NCBI RefSeq assembly: GCF_900129295.1
Contig: NZ_FQUU01000005.1
Span: 171,200-235,199, forward strand
DNA from: Flavisolibacter ginsengisoli DSM 18119
GTDB lineage: Bacteria; Bacteroidota; Bacteroidia; Chitinophagales; Chitinophagaceae
Reading direction: 5' to 3'
Length of the DNA stretch: 64,000 bases
This document shows positions 27,636-38,795 of this stretch, piece by piece. Below the pieces are notes generated by a model, which saw only the letters and a list, made by a program, of their open reading frames with translations, made no database searches and was not told the DNA's origin. Made by a program: the position numbers and the translations under genes. Every line of letters starts with the position of its first letter. Position 1 is the stretch's first letter.

Positions 27636-28088
27636 TTCCTTCATGCGATTCAGGTAACCTGAATAATCCGGGATGCTGATGGCATGTTCCTCCTCCATCA
27701 ATAACGAGGTCAATACAAAATCCGCGGTGCTCCTGTTGCAGGCTATGACAATATTCCAGGCTACTGCAATGCGCAGCAAGGCCTTTACATCACTGTCATG
27801 AGCCTGGGCCATCATAGGATCCCAGAAAAACAGGATAATATCCAGCTTTCCTTCGGCTATCATGGCACCTAATTGCTGGTCGCCGCCAAGAGGCCCGCTC
27901 ATAAGTTTCTTAACCGGTACATGCAGGATCTTTTCCAGCAGGGTGCCTGTAGTCCCTGTAGCAATGAGCTTATGGCTTGCCAGGACAGTTTTATTGTAAG
28001 TGACCCAGTCCAGCAGGTCTGCTTTCTTATTGTCGTGTGCTACCAGCGCAATACGCTTTACCGGCTGCATTTTCCTTAATGAATCCAT
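27633..28088 (-). CDS. mgsA: Methylglyoxal synthase
   Basis: The 151-residue cytosolic enzyme converts dihydroxyacetone phosphate to methylglyoxal and phosphate, a bypass of lower glycolysis. Family motifs are [40 protein letters not shown] (catalytic Asp in GGDQQ), [18 protein letters not shown] and NRSTADFVL. Length is normal. It is convergent with the Tricorn gene; the small hypothetical gene at 28168 lies 79 bases upstream on the same strand and may share the transcript. Confidence 0.95.
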   Translation of the reverse strand: MDSLRKMQPVKRIALVAHDNKKADLLDWVTYNKTVLASHKLIATGTTGTLLEKILHVPVKKLMSGPLGGDQQLGAMIAEGKLDIILFFWDPMMAQAHDSDVKALLRIAVAWNIVIACNRSTADFVLTSLLMEEEHAISIPDYSGYLNRMKE

Positions 28089-28167
28089 TGATCACAATTT
28101 ATAGGTGATGAAGATTCTCTATAAAAGCACCAACCGTTAGAAATGGGTTGTAAGAAATGAAACTGTT

Positions 28168-28461
28168 TTAATTGTGCATGATCTGCACATTCTTCCCCGA
28201 TTGCAGCACCGCCTGTATAAGTGGCATATCATTCACTTCAGGGGTGAAGATGATCACATGGTCAATAAGATCATCTTCAAGAATGAATTCTTTCTGATCC
28301 ACTATCTCAGCCTGCGGGTAACGATTCTTAAAGAAAGAAGCATCCGCCTCTGCAGGGATGTACAGTTTACTAACTGATGTATGGGGATGAAGCTCATTAT
28401 TTAAATTGAACTCCTGGGCTTTTACGCCACATTTTATTATTGCTGTTTTACTTGTAGTCAT
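28168..28461 (-). CDS. Hypothetical protein with Rossmann-like fragment
   Basis: The 97-residue product has no signal. Its C-terminal part, DHVIIFTPEVNDMPLIQAVLQSGKNVQIM, has the look of a beta-alpha-beta unit, as in the nucleotide-binding half of Gfo/Idh-type oxidoreductases, but the protein is far too short for that family. I do not recognise it. It lies upstream of mgsA on the same strand. Confidence 0.6.
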   Translation of the reverse strand: MTTSKTAIIKCGVKAQEFNLNNELHPHTSVSKLYIPAEADASFFKNRYPQAEIVDQKEFILEDDLIDHVIIFTPEVNDMPLIQAVLQSGKNVQIMHN

Positions 28462-28577
28462 GTTTAGAGGGTGTGTATTGTGTACACATTAAAAGCAAAG
28501 TAAAGCCTTTTTAAATAATTAAGCCCCCGCCCGCTGTTAATGATTTATGATCAAATAGGTTATTGATTGGGAACAAG

Positions 28578-29153
28578 TTATTGAAATGCATATAACAGGC
28601 TTACAGCCAAACCGTTAGAATTTCCGTCCTCGTTTTTTAACAGTGAAGTGATGCCAAAGTTGTACCGGGCGCCCAAGCCAAACCTTCCTTTCAGGTAGCC
28701 GCCACCCACTGCCCCTGAAAAGATCCAGCGGTTGGTCCAGGTGTCAATGGGAATAAAGTCAATAGCTCCATTATTGTTATCAGTTTCCTGCTTGCCACTA
28801 AGGCGGAGCCCCACCTGCGGGCCGGTTTCAATGTAAAGGCCATAACGTGTCCTGAACTGTAAAAGAATGGGCAGTTGCAGGTAATTGAATTTATTGGTGA
28901 TGGTTTCAGCATTATTTGAAAACTTCCACCCCTCCATAGAAAAGAGTAATTCTGTTTGAAAACTGAACACCGGGGTTCGGGTTTGCCTGTACCATACACC
29001 AGCATGAAGCCCCGTTCGGCCGGAAACTCCATCACCACCTGGGCTAAGTGTGTAAAAGTTAGGCCCTGCTTTCAGTCCAAACGAAGATTTGATTTCCTGC
29101 GCCTGTAACACCTGTGTCACCAGGAAGGATAATAAAAGAAGTAACTTTTTCAT
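28578..29153 (-). CDS. PorT-like outer-membrane beta-barrel protein
   Basis: The 191-residue product has a signal peptide (LLLLLSFLVTQVLQAQ), the typical first strands SSFGLKAGPNFYTL and GLHAGVWYRQ, the pair YLQLPILLQFRTRYGLYIETGPQVGLRL, and a final strand LAVSLLYAFQ. It belongs with the small outer-membrane barrels of Bacteroidota. Its role is unknown. It is a single gene. Confidence 0.87.
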   Translation of the reverse strand: MKKLLLLLSFLVTQVLQAQEIKSSFGLKAGPNFYTLSPGGDGVSGRTGLHAGVWYRQTRTPVFSFQTELLFSMEGWKFSNNAETITNKFNYLQLPILLQFRTRYGLYIETGPQVGLRLSGKQETDNNNGAIDFIPIDTWTNRWIFSGAVGGGYLKGRFGLGARYNFGITSLLKNEDGNSNGLAVSLLYAFQ

Positions 29154-29512
29154 GAGCAGTAGTTCTGTTATTTGATCCTTACCTAAAGTTCCTACTTTAT
29201 ATAAAGCAAAGCATTCAGATTATAAAATGTACTGACTTATAATCTACATAGCCTTGGCTTTACCCGTTAATATAATTATGAAAATTATTCAAATATGTTA
29301 CTGGCAAGCGGGGTCTAAACCCGGTATAAAAACAGCTGTTTTTTACCTTTTAGTAAATAACTGTCTGGGTAACTAGTAACAGCCCCTTCCCCGTTCCGGA
29401 ATACCACGAGGTAAATGTTTGTGACTCTGCATGTTTCTTTTCTATTTGCTTTCTTTTCATCATGGGCCACTGTAAATTGTTGGAAGAAAACACCACGCTT
29501 AAACTAAATCCT
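29154..29512. other. Intergenic region, 359 bases, no gene seen
   Basis: The spacer between the divergent barrel gene and the 43-residue ORF has no ORF with coding character. It holds a perfect 16-base palindrome, AAAAACAGCTGTTTTT (29328-29343), which could be a short hairpin or a regulator site. Confidence 0.45.
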
Positions 29513-29644
29513 ATGAAACACCTGGTCAATCTTTATCAAACCAACCGCCTGGTAGCCCTGCTGCTTGACGGCATCGCCCTAATTGTTTGTTCCCTGGCAC
29601 TCATTTTCACGCTTACTATCATTGCGGTGGCTTGTGCATTATAG
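29513..29644 (+). CDS. 43-residue membrane protein (paralogue of 8245-8376)
   Basis: An ATG at 29513 opens a 43-codon frame, MKHLVNLYQTNR, then a continuous hydrophobic region to TIIAVACAL. The ungapped match in length and pattern with the protein at 8245-8376 (MKxL, Tyr8, Asn11, Val14, Leu16, conserved end) is the main evidence that both are expressed. The frame is open back to 29462, but the homologous part begins at 29513. Function is unknown; at most two membrane helices fit. Confidence 0.62.
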   Translation: MKHLVNLYQTNRLVALLLDGIALIVCSLALIFTLTIIAVACAL

Positions 29645-29761
29645 CCGCCTCGCCATGGGCTTTCAACAGTAAAATAAATGGTCCTCCAACCAGTTTGCGT
29701 CCATTTTGGCCCATCCTGCTGTATGCTTCCTCTATAGCTACGCCCTATCTACTGTATAGGA

Positions 29762-29803
29762 AAGGTATAGATACTCCGTGCCCGCACGGAGTATCTATAC
29801 CTT
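29762..29803. repeat. Perfect 20-bp inverted repeat with 2-base loop
   Basis: The left arm AAGGTATAGATACTCCGTGC (29762-29781) and right arm GCACGGAGTATCTATACCTT (29784-29803) are exact complements around CC. No T tract follows directly. The edges CTATACCTTAGGTAG and, 20 bases on, CTATGCCTTAGGTATAGG are further near-repeats. It may be a terminator, a REP-like element, or a cruciform-forming site. Confidence 0.8.
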
Positions 29804-29912
29804 AGGTAGGGAGTTGATAGGGAGGAGCTATGCCTTAGGTATAGGTTAAAAAGGCTATAAATTCAAAGGACCGCCATTGGTTGACGGTCCTGGTTACAAA
29901 TAGATAACTGGT

Positions 29913-30140
29913 TTAAGCTTCTTTTTTGGGAGGCAGTGCAAAGGCCACAGCATTATGTTCAAAATGCCCCCTATGCGATCCATCACAGAAAGGTTTATTT
30001 TTAGAAAGACCACACCTGCAAAGGGAAACAACCGTACGACCTCCCAGGTCATAGGCATTGCCGTCCTTGTCCACTATTTCAAAATCCCCTTCAATGCGGG
30101 TAGATCCATTGCTATTGATCACGAGCTTTGTTGTTGCCAT
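29913..30140 (-). CDS. CDGSH iron-sulfur domain protein
   Basis: The 75-residue product carries CRCGLSKNKPFCDGSH, the complete CxCx(n)CxxxH ligand set of the CDGSH 2Fe-2S domain (mitoNEET-like). The N-terminal strand pair (IEGDFEIVDKDGNAYDLGGRTVVSL) is typical of the stand-alone bacterial form. Bacterial members are cytosolic redox or cluster-transfer proteins of uncertain partner. Single gene. Confidence 0.92.
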   Translation of the reverse strand: MATTKLVINSNGSTRIEGDFEIVDKDGNAYDLGGRTVVSLCRCGLSKNKPFCDGSHRGHFEHNAVAFALPPKKEA

Positions 30141-30327
30141 AATTTCATTGGTTTCAGGTAAAATTAAGGATAATCAAAGGCTATAAGCCTTATAAATAGG
30201 AGTAACCTTTTGAATCAGAATGGCTTATAATGGCAAAAGGTCAGCCTAGTTGGCTCTGCATCATACCATTTCTCAATTATATTCGTTTAATTTATCTATT
30301 CATTCATTTTTCCCTATACTTTTCTCT

Positions 30328-31953
30328 ATGGATATCCTTCTTATTGTGCTGTGTGCGTTGGTGGTTGCGACTATTGTGCTGATCATCGTTTTCCGTCCAC
30401 GTCCTAATAACAACCTTTTTGCCTTGTCCAGTAAGCTTGATGAATTGTTTTCCAGGTTGGATAGGATAACCGATAACCTGAAAGAGGATTTCCGGACCAA
30501 CCGGGAGGAGATCTCCCGGGTATCAAGGGATAACAGGGAAGAATTAAGCCAGACTTTGCTGAATTTTAAAACCGAGATGAATGAAACACTTCGGTTGATA
30601 ACAGAACAGAACCGTGTGGGTGCTGACACCATTAACAAGACCCTGGAAGACAGGATTTCCGCCCTGGTACAAAAGGTGGAAAGCGGCCATAAGGAAAGCC
30701 GGGAAGCCATCAGCACCGACTGGAAGGAATTCTCACTGGTGCAGCGTAATAAGTTTGACGAATGGAAGATGTTGCAAAAGGAAGGGACGAAAAATACAGT
30801 GGAGCAACTGGACAAGATCACCACCCGGGTGGAAGAAAAGCTTACCGCTGTCAACGAACAATCAAAAGCGGACAGTAACCAGATGCGCCAGGCACTGGAA
30901 GCTTCCTTCAAGGGCTTTAGAGAAACATTCTCTAAAAGCGTGGAGGATATGAACAACCTGCAGCGCGAGAAGTTTGGACAGATGGAGGTGAAGCAGACCG
31001 AATTGGTGCAAAAGACCGAGGAGAAGCTGGAAAAGATGCGGGAAACGGTGGATGAGAAGTTACAGAAGACCCTCAATGAGCGGCTGGGTCAGTCATTTGA
31101 ACTGGTGGGCAAGCAGCTCGAAAGTGTTCAGAAAGGATTGGGTGAAATGCAAACGCTGGCACAGGATGTAGGAGGACTAAAAAAAGTGCTGAGTAATGTG
31201 AAGATGCGTGGTGGATTGGGAGAAGTGCAACTGGAGATGCTGCTGGAGAATATCCTGGCGCCTGACCAGTACGAGGCTAATGTGCGCACCAAGCAAAGTA
31301 GTTCTGACGTGGTTGAGTTTGCCATCAAGATGCCCAACCGCGATGAAGACCGTAATTATGTTTGGCTGCCGGTGGACGCAAAGTTCCCAAGGGATGCCTA
31401 CGAATATTTGCAGGAAGCATATGACACCAATGATGTAGTAAGAATAGAAGAAGCGCAAAGGAACCTGGAGGCCACCATTAAAAAGATGGCGCGGGATATT
31501 TGCGAAAAATACATTGACCCGCCCAATACCACTGATTTCGCCATCATGTTCCTGCCTTTTGAAGGTATCTATGCGGAGGTAGTACGAAAGGCCAGCCTGT
31601 TGGAGGATATTCAAAAGAATTGTAAAGTGGTAGTAACGGGACCTACCACATTTGCGGCTATACTAAACAGTTTGCAAATGGGTTTCCGCACCCTGGCCAT
31701 TCAAAAAAGAAGCAGCGAGGTATGGACGATACTGGGAGCTGTGAAGAAGGAATTCGAGGCCTTTGGTGGCATGCTGGAGAAAGCACAGAAAAATATTCAA
31801 ACTGCCAGCAACCAACTGGATGAGGTGATGGGCAAGCGCACACGTGCCATTCAACGCAAGCTGAAAGGAGTGGAAGCCCTGGAGGATGGAGAGGCGCAGG
31901 TGGTGTTGTCGAATGTGACCACTAAGGAGCTGCTGGAGGACGAGGAGTTGTAA
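30328..31953 (+). CDS. rmuC: DNA recombination protein RmuC
   Basis: From MDILLIVLCALVVATIVLIIV the product has 541 residues: an N-terminal membrane anchor, a long coiled coil (about 30-280, rich in Glu/Lys/Gln heptads), then the RmuC domain (MRGGLGEVQLEMLLENIL, VWLPVDAKFPRDAYE, IMFLPFEGIYAEV, TTFAAILNSLQMGFRTLAIQK). RmuC limits inversions at short inverted repeats in E. coli and is nuclease-like. The frame is open to 30250, but the residues before 30328 do not look like protein of this family. Confidence 0.93.
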   Translation: MDILLIVLCALVVATIVLIIVFRPRPNNNLFALSSKLDELFSRLDRITDNLKEDFRTNREEISRVSRDNREELSQTLLNFKTEMNETLRLITEQNRVGADTINKTLEDRISALVQKVESGHKESREAISTDWKEFSLVQRNKFDEWKMLQKEGTKNTVEQLDKITTRVEEKLTAVNEQSKADSNQMRQALEASFKGFRETFSKSVEDMNNLQREKFGQMEVKQTELVQKTEEKLEKMRETVDEKLQKTLNERLGQSFELVGKQLESVQKGLGEMQTLAQDVGGLKKVLSNVKMRGGLGEVQLEMLLENILAPDQYEANVRTKQSSSDVVEFAIKMPNRDEDRNYVWLPVDAKFPRDAYEYLQEAYDTNDVVRIEEAQRNLEATIKKMARDICEKYIDPPNTTDFAIMFLPFEGIYAEVVRKASLLEDIQKNCKVVVTGPTTFAAILNSLQMGFRTLAIQKRSSEVWTILGAVKKEFEAFGGMLEKAQKNIQTASNQLDEVMGKRTRAIQRKLKGVEALEDGEAQVVLSNVTTKELLEDEEL

Positions 31954-32020
31954 AGAAATGAACAGGTAGCTTGCTTGATGGTTGGTTTATATTTACTTTC
32001 CTTTCCGGATCATTTTGCAA

Positions 32021-32356
32021 ATGCCAATTCTAAAGATCATACAACGTTACAGGGAACCTGCCATATGGCTGGGGGTATTGGTCGTATTGTTTTGCATGGA
32101 TACCAGTGGACCTTCCCTATGCCTGTTTCGTTGGATAGGTTTTCATTCCTGCCCGGGATGTGGATTGGGTCATTCCATGCACGAAGCCTTGCATGGCAAC
32201 TGGAAGGCGTCTTTTAATTATCATATGCTTGGACTGCCTGCTGTTATGTTACTGATTTCACATATTGCCAAAAGCATATATTCTATAACCAAAACAACCA
32301 ACCAATTATATGGATCAAAGAATGCTTATGATGTTGCCGGGACTTCAGCCCGATGA
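32021..32356 (+). CDS. DUF2752 membrane protein
   Basis: From MPILKIIQRYREPAIW the product has 111 residues. The DUF2752 core is present: a first helix (LGVLVVLFCMD), then CLFRWIGFHSCPGCGLGHSMHEALHGNW with the family's CPGCG motif, then a second helix (LGLPAVMLLISHIA). Function unknown; the Cys pair may bind metal or redox-cycle. Its last 47 bases overlap the TM2-domain gene, a pairing seen in other Bacteroidota, so the two are probably one operon and may work together. Confidence 0.85.
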   Translation: MPILKIIQRYREPAIWLGVLVVLFCMDTSGPSLCLFRWIGFHSCPGCGLGHSMHEALHGNWKASFNYHMLGLPAVMLLISHIAKSIYSITKTTNQLYGSKNAYDVAGTSAR

Positions 32357-32666
32357 ATTGCAAACTATCCAGGACATTACCAGGGACATGACTGAAGATC
32401 AGCAACGGCAATTCATTTTATTTTACAGTGGAAAGCGAAAGGAAGAACAAAGTCTGATGATCATGGCCATTATCGGCTTTTTTGGTGTGGCTGGGATACA
32501 CCGGCTGGTAACAGGTGAAACAGCACTTGGAATACTTTACCTCTTCACACTTGGATTTTGTGGTGTGGGTACTATCATTGACCTGGTAAATATTAAAAGA
32601 CTGACATTGGAATTTAACCAGAAGAAAGCGATTGAAGCTGCGCAGATGGTGCGTATGATGGCGTAA
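32310..32666 (+). CDS. TM2-domain membrane protein
   Basis: The 118-residue product has a soluble helical N-terminus (DELQTIQDITRDMTEDQQRQF) and a TM2 domain (SLMIMAIIGFFGVAGIHRLVTGETALGILYLFTLGFCGVGTIIDLVNI), two helices with a connecting GxHRL-type turn. The end is Lys/Glu-rich. TM2 proteins are small membrane proteins of unknown role. The start lies within the DUF2752 gene, 47 bases before its stop. Confidence 0.88.
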   Translation: MDQRMLMMLPGLQPDELQTIQDITRDMTEDQQRQFILFYSGKRKEEQSLMIMAIIGFFGVAGIHRLVTGETALGILYLFTLGFCGVGTIIDLVNIKRLTLEFNQKKAIEAAQMVRMMA

Positions 32667-32716
32667 ATGTCACTGTTAGCGGCAAATCATTACTCCTATA
32701 GAAAATTTAAAATTAA

Positions 32717-33409
32717 TTGGAACTTATACAAACTATTGAGACGACAACTATAAATAACAAAAACTACGGGATATTTATTTTCGTTTACATCTTTGGAGGA
32801 ATAGCCTTATTTATGCTTGTGGGATTGTCGTTACATTCAGTAATAATAGGTGTTGGAGGTTACATTACGGTAATGATTAGTCCCCTATTTTTTGAAAAAC
32901 AGTTTCGTAAAAGGTTTATTAAAAAGGCAACTGTCGTATTTGCTTCTGATTGCCTTCAGATAAAACAATATCGTTTTTCAGACAATGAGCCTGATGATGT
33001 GGCAGAGTTACCTTTCAATGATATTAAGTCTTATAAAGCATGGGCATCCAGCAAAAATGACTTTTCAAGCATAAAGTTTATTCTAGCCGATGGCACAAAG
33101 ACCAAGTATACTTTTGTCGAACAATATGGTGGCAAAGATGATATTGTTGATATCCTACACAAGTCAATAGGAATCTTTAATAAATCTAGGGCAGAGGGAC
33201 AAAAGATTCGACTAATACCAAACCTATTCGCTACTAAAGCTGGAAAATACTTTATAGCAGTTTTAACTCTTTTGCTTATAACAACCATCATTGTGCAGAT
33301 AATATATAAGCCAAAAACAATTCCGTTCTCATTATTGGCAGGAGCGATGTTGTACCTACAAATCCTTGCACAGCGAAGAAAAGATCTTGACGCAATAAAG
33401 GAACAATAA
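32717..33409 (+). CDS. Hypothetical membrane protein with PH-like central domain
   Basis: The 230-residue product starts at a TTG directly after an in-frame TAA; no ATG lies before the first membrane helix. Two helices (residues 17-55) precede a beta-rich part (VVFASDCLQIKQYRF, ELPFNDIKSYKAW, SIKFILADGTKTKYTF), and two more helices lie near the end. The plan resembles the STM3941-like protein at 376-903 but with extra C-terminal helices. AT-rich. Function unknown. Confidence 0.62.
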   Translation: MELIQTIETTTINNKNYGIFIFVYIFGGIALFMLVGLSLHSVIIGVGGYITVMISPLFFEKQFRKRFIKKATVVFASDCLQIKQYRFSDNEPDDVAELPFNDIKSYKAWASSKNDFSSIKFILADGTKTKYTFVEQYGGKDDIVDILHKSIGIFNKSRAEGQKIRLIPNLFATKAGKYFIAVLTLLLITTIIVQIIYKPKTIPFSLLAGAMLYLQILAQRRKDLDAIKEQ

Positions 33410-33645
33410 TAGATAGCTGCCTGGATACGGATCTGTCGCAAACATAGGTTTCAAGCAACATGGACTTTTGAAGAGGTACTAAATATTATATTTTTATTAG
33501 AAATCGAACAGAGGCTGAACTGAGGTTTTTCAAATATCCATGCTGTTTAACGCCCTTTCTCGTTTCCAGGGTCAAGCTTTGATATCTACATTATATTCAA
33601 AAGAAACGGTAAGTGAATTGGCGCTCCTTTTGCAGTCTACAACTC

Positions 33646-34527
33646 ATGATACGTTACCTGGTACTATTTGTTGCATTATTTCAATTGATGGCCTGCGATA
33701 ACCTGGCGCAGGATACTGAAAAACCTGTCAACAAAAGAGCACAGACTTATTCTTACAGTTGCATTGACAGTGGTGTAGCGGCCAAGCCTATCAGCCGCAA
33801 GCTGGAGAAGGCCGGTGACCTGATCCGCAACCTTGGAGTTTCCCGCAAATCCATCACAGACAGTGTGCAGACAGCCTATGGATTGATGTTTCATCAGCAG
33901 ATGGTGCAGGAAGGCGAGTTTAAAATGGTTAATGATGCTGCGCTGAAAACAAAACTTACCAAAGTGATGAACGATTTATTGAGTGTGCGGGAAGATCCTT
34001 CACATATTCAATATGCCATCTATGCTTTGAAGGATACCATGATCAATGCCTTTACTTTTGGTGGCCGCATTTATGTCACCTCAGGCATGCTGGAAAAATG
34101 CAAGGGCAAGGATGACCTGCTGTATGCTATTATAGGACATGAAATAGGTCATTCAGAAATGGGACATATCAAGTCAACCATACAGGAAATGGAATTATCT
34201 ACCAAGGTCTTTGGTGAACAAACAGGAGCTACCGTATTTGAATTGAAAAAATTTCTCACGGCTTCCTTTAACCAAAAGAACGAGCTGGAAGCAGATTATT
34301 ATGGCATCAACCTAACTAATGAACTCGGTTATGATGTCTGCACGGCCGTTTCGTTCTGGAAAGAAATGGCAAGTCATGAGAACCGCTATAATGAACTGGA
34401 AGATTTCTTTCGTACGCACCCATTTTCTTCTTTACGTGCAGAGTGCCTTATGAATCATATCCGCACCAACTTTGGAAAAGACTGCGGTTTGGATAAAAAG
34501 CAATTGCTGCCTCAGGTGGTCAAATAG
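33646..34527 (+). CDS. M48-family metalloprotease lipoprotein
   Basis: From MIRYLVLFVALFQLMACDN the product has 293 residues and a lipoprotein signal. The zinc site is HEIGHSEMGH and the third ligand lies in NELEADYYGINL, as in the M48 (Ste24/BepA/LoiP-like) family; TFGGRIYVTSGML precedes it. Such periplasmic proteases degrade or help assemble outer-membrane proteins. The frame is open to 33613, but that would bury the signal peptide. Single gene. Confidence 0.9.
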   Translation: MIRYLVLFVALFQLMACDNLAQDTEKPVNKRAQTYSYSCIDSGVAAKPISRKLEKAGDLIRNLGVSRKSITDSVQTAYGLMFHQQMVQEGEFKMVNDAALKTKLTKVMNDLLSVREDPSHIQYAIYALKDTMINAFTFGGRIYVTSGMLEKCKGKDDLLYAIIGHEIGHSEMGHIKSTIQEMELSTKVFGEQTGATVFELKKFLTASFNQKNELEADYYGINLTNELGYDVCTAVSFWKEMASHENRYNELEDFFRTHPFSSLRAECLMNHIRTNFGKDCGLDKKQLLPQVVK

Positions 34528-34751
34528 CCCGGTTGTTTTGTGCGGTTATTGGAGGGTATTCCCTTTTTCTACACAAGTTTGAATCAATAGGTACTGCTGT
34601 GCTGCTACTGACAGGCAAAAGGAATACAGGATAAATGGCTTGAATTGTTAAGCAGTTTAACGGGAGGCACCTGCCAGGAAGGAAGGCCGCCCGTTTATCC
34701 ATTATGGAGTATGCTCCTATTTAAAAGGGGTAACTTTACAGAACAAAATCT

Positions 34752-35201
34752 ATGGTGATGAAAGAACACATTGTTTCGAGGATCGCCATCTTCATTTTAG
34801 CTATTGCAATGATCGTTTTTGGAATTCAACATTTCATCCACCCTTACGATCTGCTGGTCAAAGTCCCTGATTTTTTGCCCGGAGGCATAGCCTGGGTTTA
34901 CCTGGTGGGAACCGCTTTTATTTTAGCGGCTATTTCCTTCATGACCAACATTTGGGTGAAAACCGCAGCTTACCTGTTGGCCCTGATGCTATTTAGTTTT
35001 GTTCTCACTATTCACCTGCCTAACTTTTTGGATACGGCAGATAAGGCTTACCGCCAAATGGCATTGTACAATTTACTCAAGGACTCTGCACTGGCAGCCT
35101 TTGCTCTTTACATTGCCAGCAATGCACGGCACCAGCGCATACTGGAGAATGTGGAAGAAGTGCAGGAGCGCGAGGAGCATTTTGAATTGGTGGAGCAATA
35201 G
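34752..35201 (+). CDS. DoxX-like membrane protein
   Basis: The 149-residue product has four helices: IAIFILAIAMIVFGIQHF, IAWVYLVGTAFILAAISF, TAAYLLALMLFSFVLTIHL and LLKDSALAAFALYIA. The spacing and the motifs GIQHF and LLKDSALA fit the DoxX-like group. Function is unknown; relatives are linked to redox homeostasis. Starts at 34752 and 34758 are both possible. A strong terminator follows. Confidence 0.8.
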   Translation: MVMKEHIVSRIAIFILAIAMIVFGIQHFIHPYDLLVKVPDFLPGGIAWVYLVGTAFILAAISFMTNIWVKTAAYLLALMLFSFVLTIHLPNFLDTADKAYRQMALYNLLKDSALAAFALYIASNARHQRILENVEEVQEREEHFELVEQ

Positions 35202-35301
35202 CTAAGTGATACAGCGACATGCTGCTATGTAAGGAAGCCCTTACAGAAATGCCTTTGTATGTAGTAACCGGTCATTGACCAGGTTTCATTGATTGCATTA
35301 A

Positions 35302-35326
35302 AAAAGCCCGGAGGTGCCGGGCTTTT
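35302..35326. terminator. Bidirectional rho-independent terminator
   Basis: AAAAGCCCGG, loop AGGTG, CCGGGCTTTT form a perfect 10-bp stem with A and T runs at both ends. It lies between the convergent DoxX-like gene and the GH97 gene. Confidence 0.92.
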
Positions 35327-35333
35327 GATGTAG

Positions 35334-37499
<2,166 letters not shown>

Positions 37500-37638
37500 T
37501 TATTATGAATGCAAATAAAAAGTACTTAGGTCAATAAAACTATGACCCCTGCCATTTTCCTTCCCTGTATCTCCATACAGCTTCTGGCCCATCGCAATGC
37601 CTGATGATTGCCTGGATTTCGCCTGACAGATGCGGATA

Positions 37639-37818
37639 TTATTTATCTTCTTTTGTGGAAGTGTTTTCTTTACCCTCATCAAGTGGTTCAAGCCTTTCAT
37701 TGGGATCTGTAAAACCTCTCAACTCTGTAAGGTTAGGATCTGCTTTTTCCTGGTGACTGGGGTTGGGCATTTTTGGTTCCTCTTTACCCACATTTGTTTT
37801 ATCGTCCTTTGTTTGCAT
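37639..37818 (-). CDS. Small hydrophilic 59-residue protein
   Basis: An ATG at 37818 opens a 59-codon frame ending with TAA at 37639. The product is very rich in Lys, Glu, Asp, Pro and Asn (MQTKDDKTNVGKEEPK ... STKEDK), with no hydrophobic core, so it is probably disordered. Such short charged proteins are common in this group and often stress-linked, but I know no family. The opposite-strand frame over the same bases is Cys/Phe-rich and looks non-coding. Confidence 0.6.
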   Translation of the reverse strand: MQTKDDKTNVGKEEPKMPNPSHQEKADPNLTELRGFTDPNERLEPLDEGKENTSTKEDK

Positions 37819-37988
37819 ACAATTCTTTTTTAATGATAGATGAGTTAAAGGATAAACACTTAAAAAATCATTCCAGATCCACCTGTATAGAAAATCTATA
37901 GAACTGTAACAGGGCAGGAATGCATAACTGCTAATGCATTATGTAAAAATGAAAGTGTTGCAACCAGCTATAGAAGAATCAATTATAA

Positions 37989-38375
37989 TCAGCCTTTGTA
38001 ATAAATGTCCCTGAAGCCCATGATGGAAGCTTTATATTGCAACCAGGCAGTTTTTTTGTCTGAAACATTATTGTCTGAGATGAAGCTGATTTTATCGCTG
38101 GTTTCTTTAACAAGGCCTTTCAAATCGAGGTTGCCGGAAATAATAGCTTCGCCACAATCTGATTTCACTTTATTGAAAAGTATTTCCATATTGGCTCTTT
38201 CTTTTGCTGCATCTATAGGTGCATTATTCCAAAGCCTGTTTTGAATATCTTTCAAATAGGTTGTTAATGCCATTACACTTAATGAAGCTTTAGAAGAACT
38301 CAAGCTGGTTATCAATGCAAAGGTCACTAAAGCCAGTGTGACCAGTATTAAGATGATTTGAAAGGGAGTTATCAT
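37989..38375 (-). CDS. Hypothetical single-pass membrane protein
   Basis: The 128-residue product has one N-terminal helix (IILILVTLALVTFALITSL) and a soluble helical domain (ERANMEILFNKVKSDCGEAIISGNLDLKGLVKETSDKI). I do not recognise it. The phrase EAIISGNLDLKGL resembles SAITSGTLPLDNI in the next gene upstream (38475-38795), so the two may be distant relatives. Confidence 0.6.
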   Translation of the reverse strand: MITPFQIILILVTLALVTFALITSLSSSKASLSVMALTTYLKDIQNRLWNNAPIDAAKERANMEILFNKVKSDCGEAIISGNLDLKGLVKETSDKISFISDNNVSDKKTAWLQYKASIMGFRDIYYKG

Positions 38376-38474
38376 GAAAGGTGATTTTTGATTACACTTA
38401 AGTAGTGCGTTATAAATTTAATTATTTGCTCATGCGCAGCATATGATGCATCTCATGGATAGTTATGTGGTCAA

Positions 38475-38795
38475 TCAGGTAAGTTTGCTTTGCAGGTATT
38501 CAGCAACCTGGTCGCTGAAAACACTATTGTTTTTACTACAATTTAAGAGTGAACCAATATTATCCAGGGGTAGGGTACCTGATGTAATAGCGGATGCCAA
38601 CTGAGGATTTGCTTCCACCCATTTCTCGTTCATGCTGTTATATTTCATAAAGGAAATCAGCATTTCCTGCCTGTATATACCAGGAAATTGTGATGTACCT
38701 GCATTGATGCCTGCAATGTCATCTTCAATCATTGGGAAGTTATATGAATTGAACTGATCTGTGTCTTTGACTAAAAACCTTGGATATTCGAACAT
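38475..38795 (-). CDS. Hypothetical protein
   Basis: From MFEYPRFLVKDTDQF the product has 106 residues, soluble and without signal. The C-terminal part contains QLASAITSGTLPLDNIGSLL and FSDQVAEYLQSKL. No family recognised. The frame is open to 38864, but the extra residues (Cys/Phe/His-rich) do not look like protein. It lies 99 bases upstream of the 37989 gene on the same strand. Confidence 0.55.
   Translation of the reverse strand: MFEYPRFLVKDTDQFNSYNFPMIEDDIAGINAGTSQFPGIYRQEMLISFMKYNSMNEKWVEANPQLASAITSGTLPLDNIGSLLNCSKNNSVFSDQVAEYLQSKLT

Noticed and set aside
29587..29805. Open frame of 72 codons overlapping the 43-residue ORF, ending in the long hairpin
   Set aside because: It has some hydrophobic character, but it is absent after the other 43-residue paralogue, and its end lies inside the inverted repeat.
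30300..31076. Long open frame (258 codons) antisense to rmuC
   Set aside because: It is rich in Ser, Leu, Phe and Cys, as expected from the complement of a Glu/Lys/Gln-rich coiled coil, and has no domain or start context.
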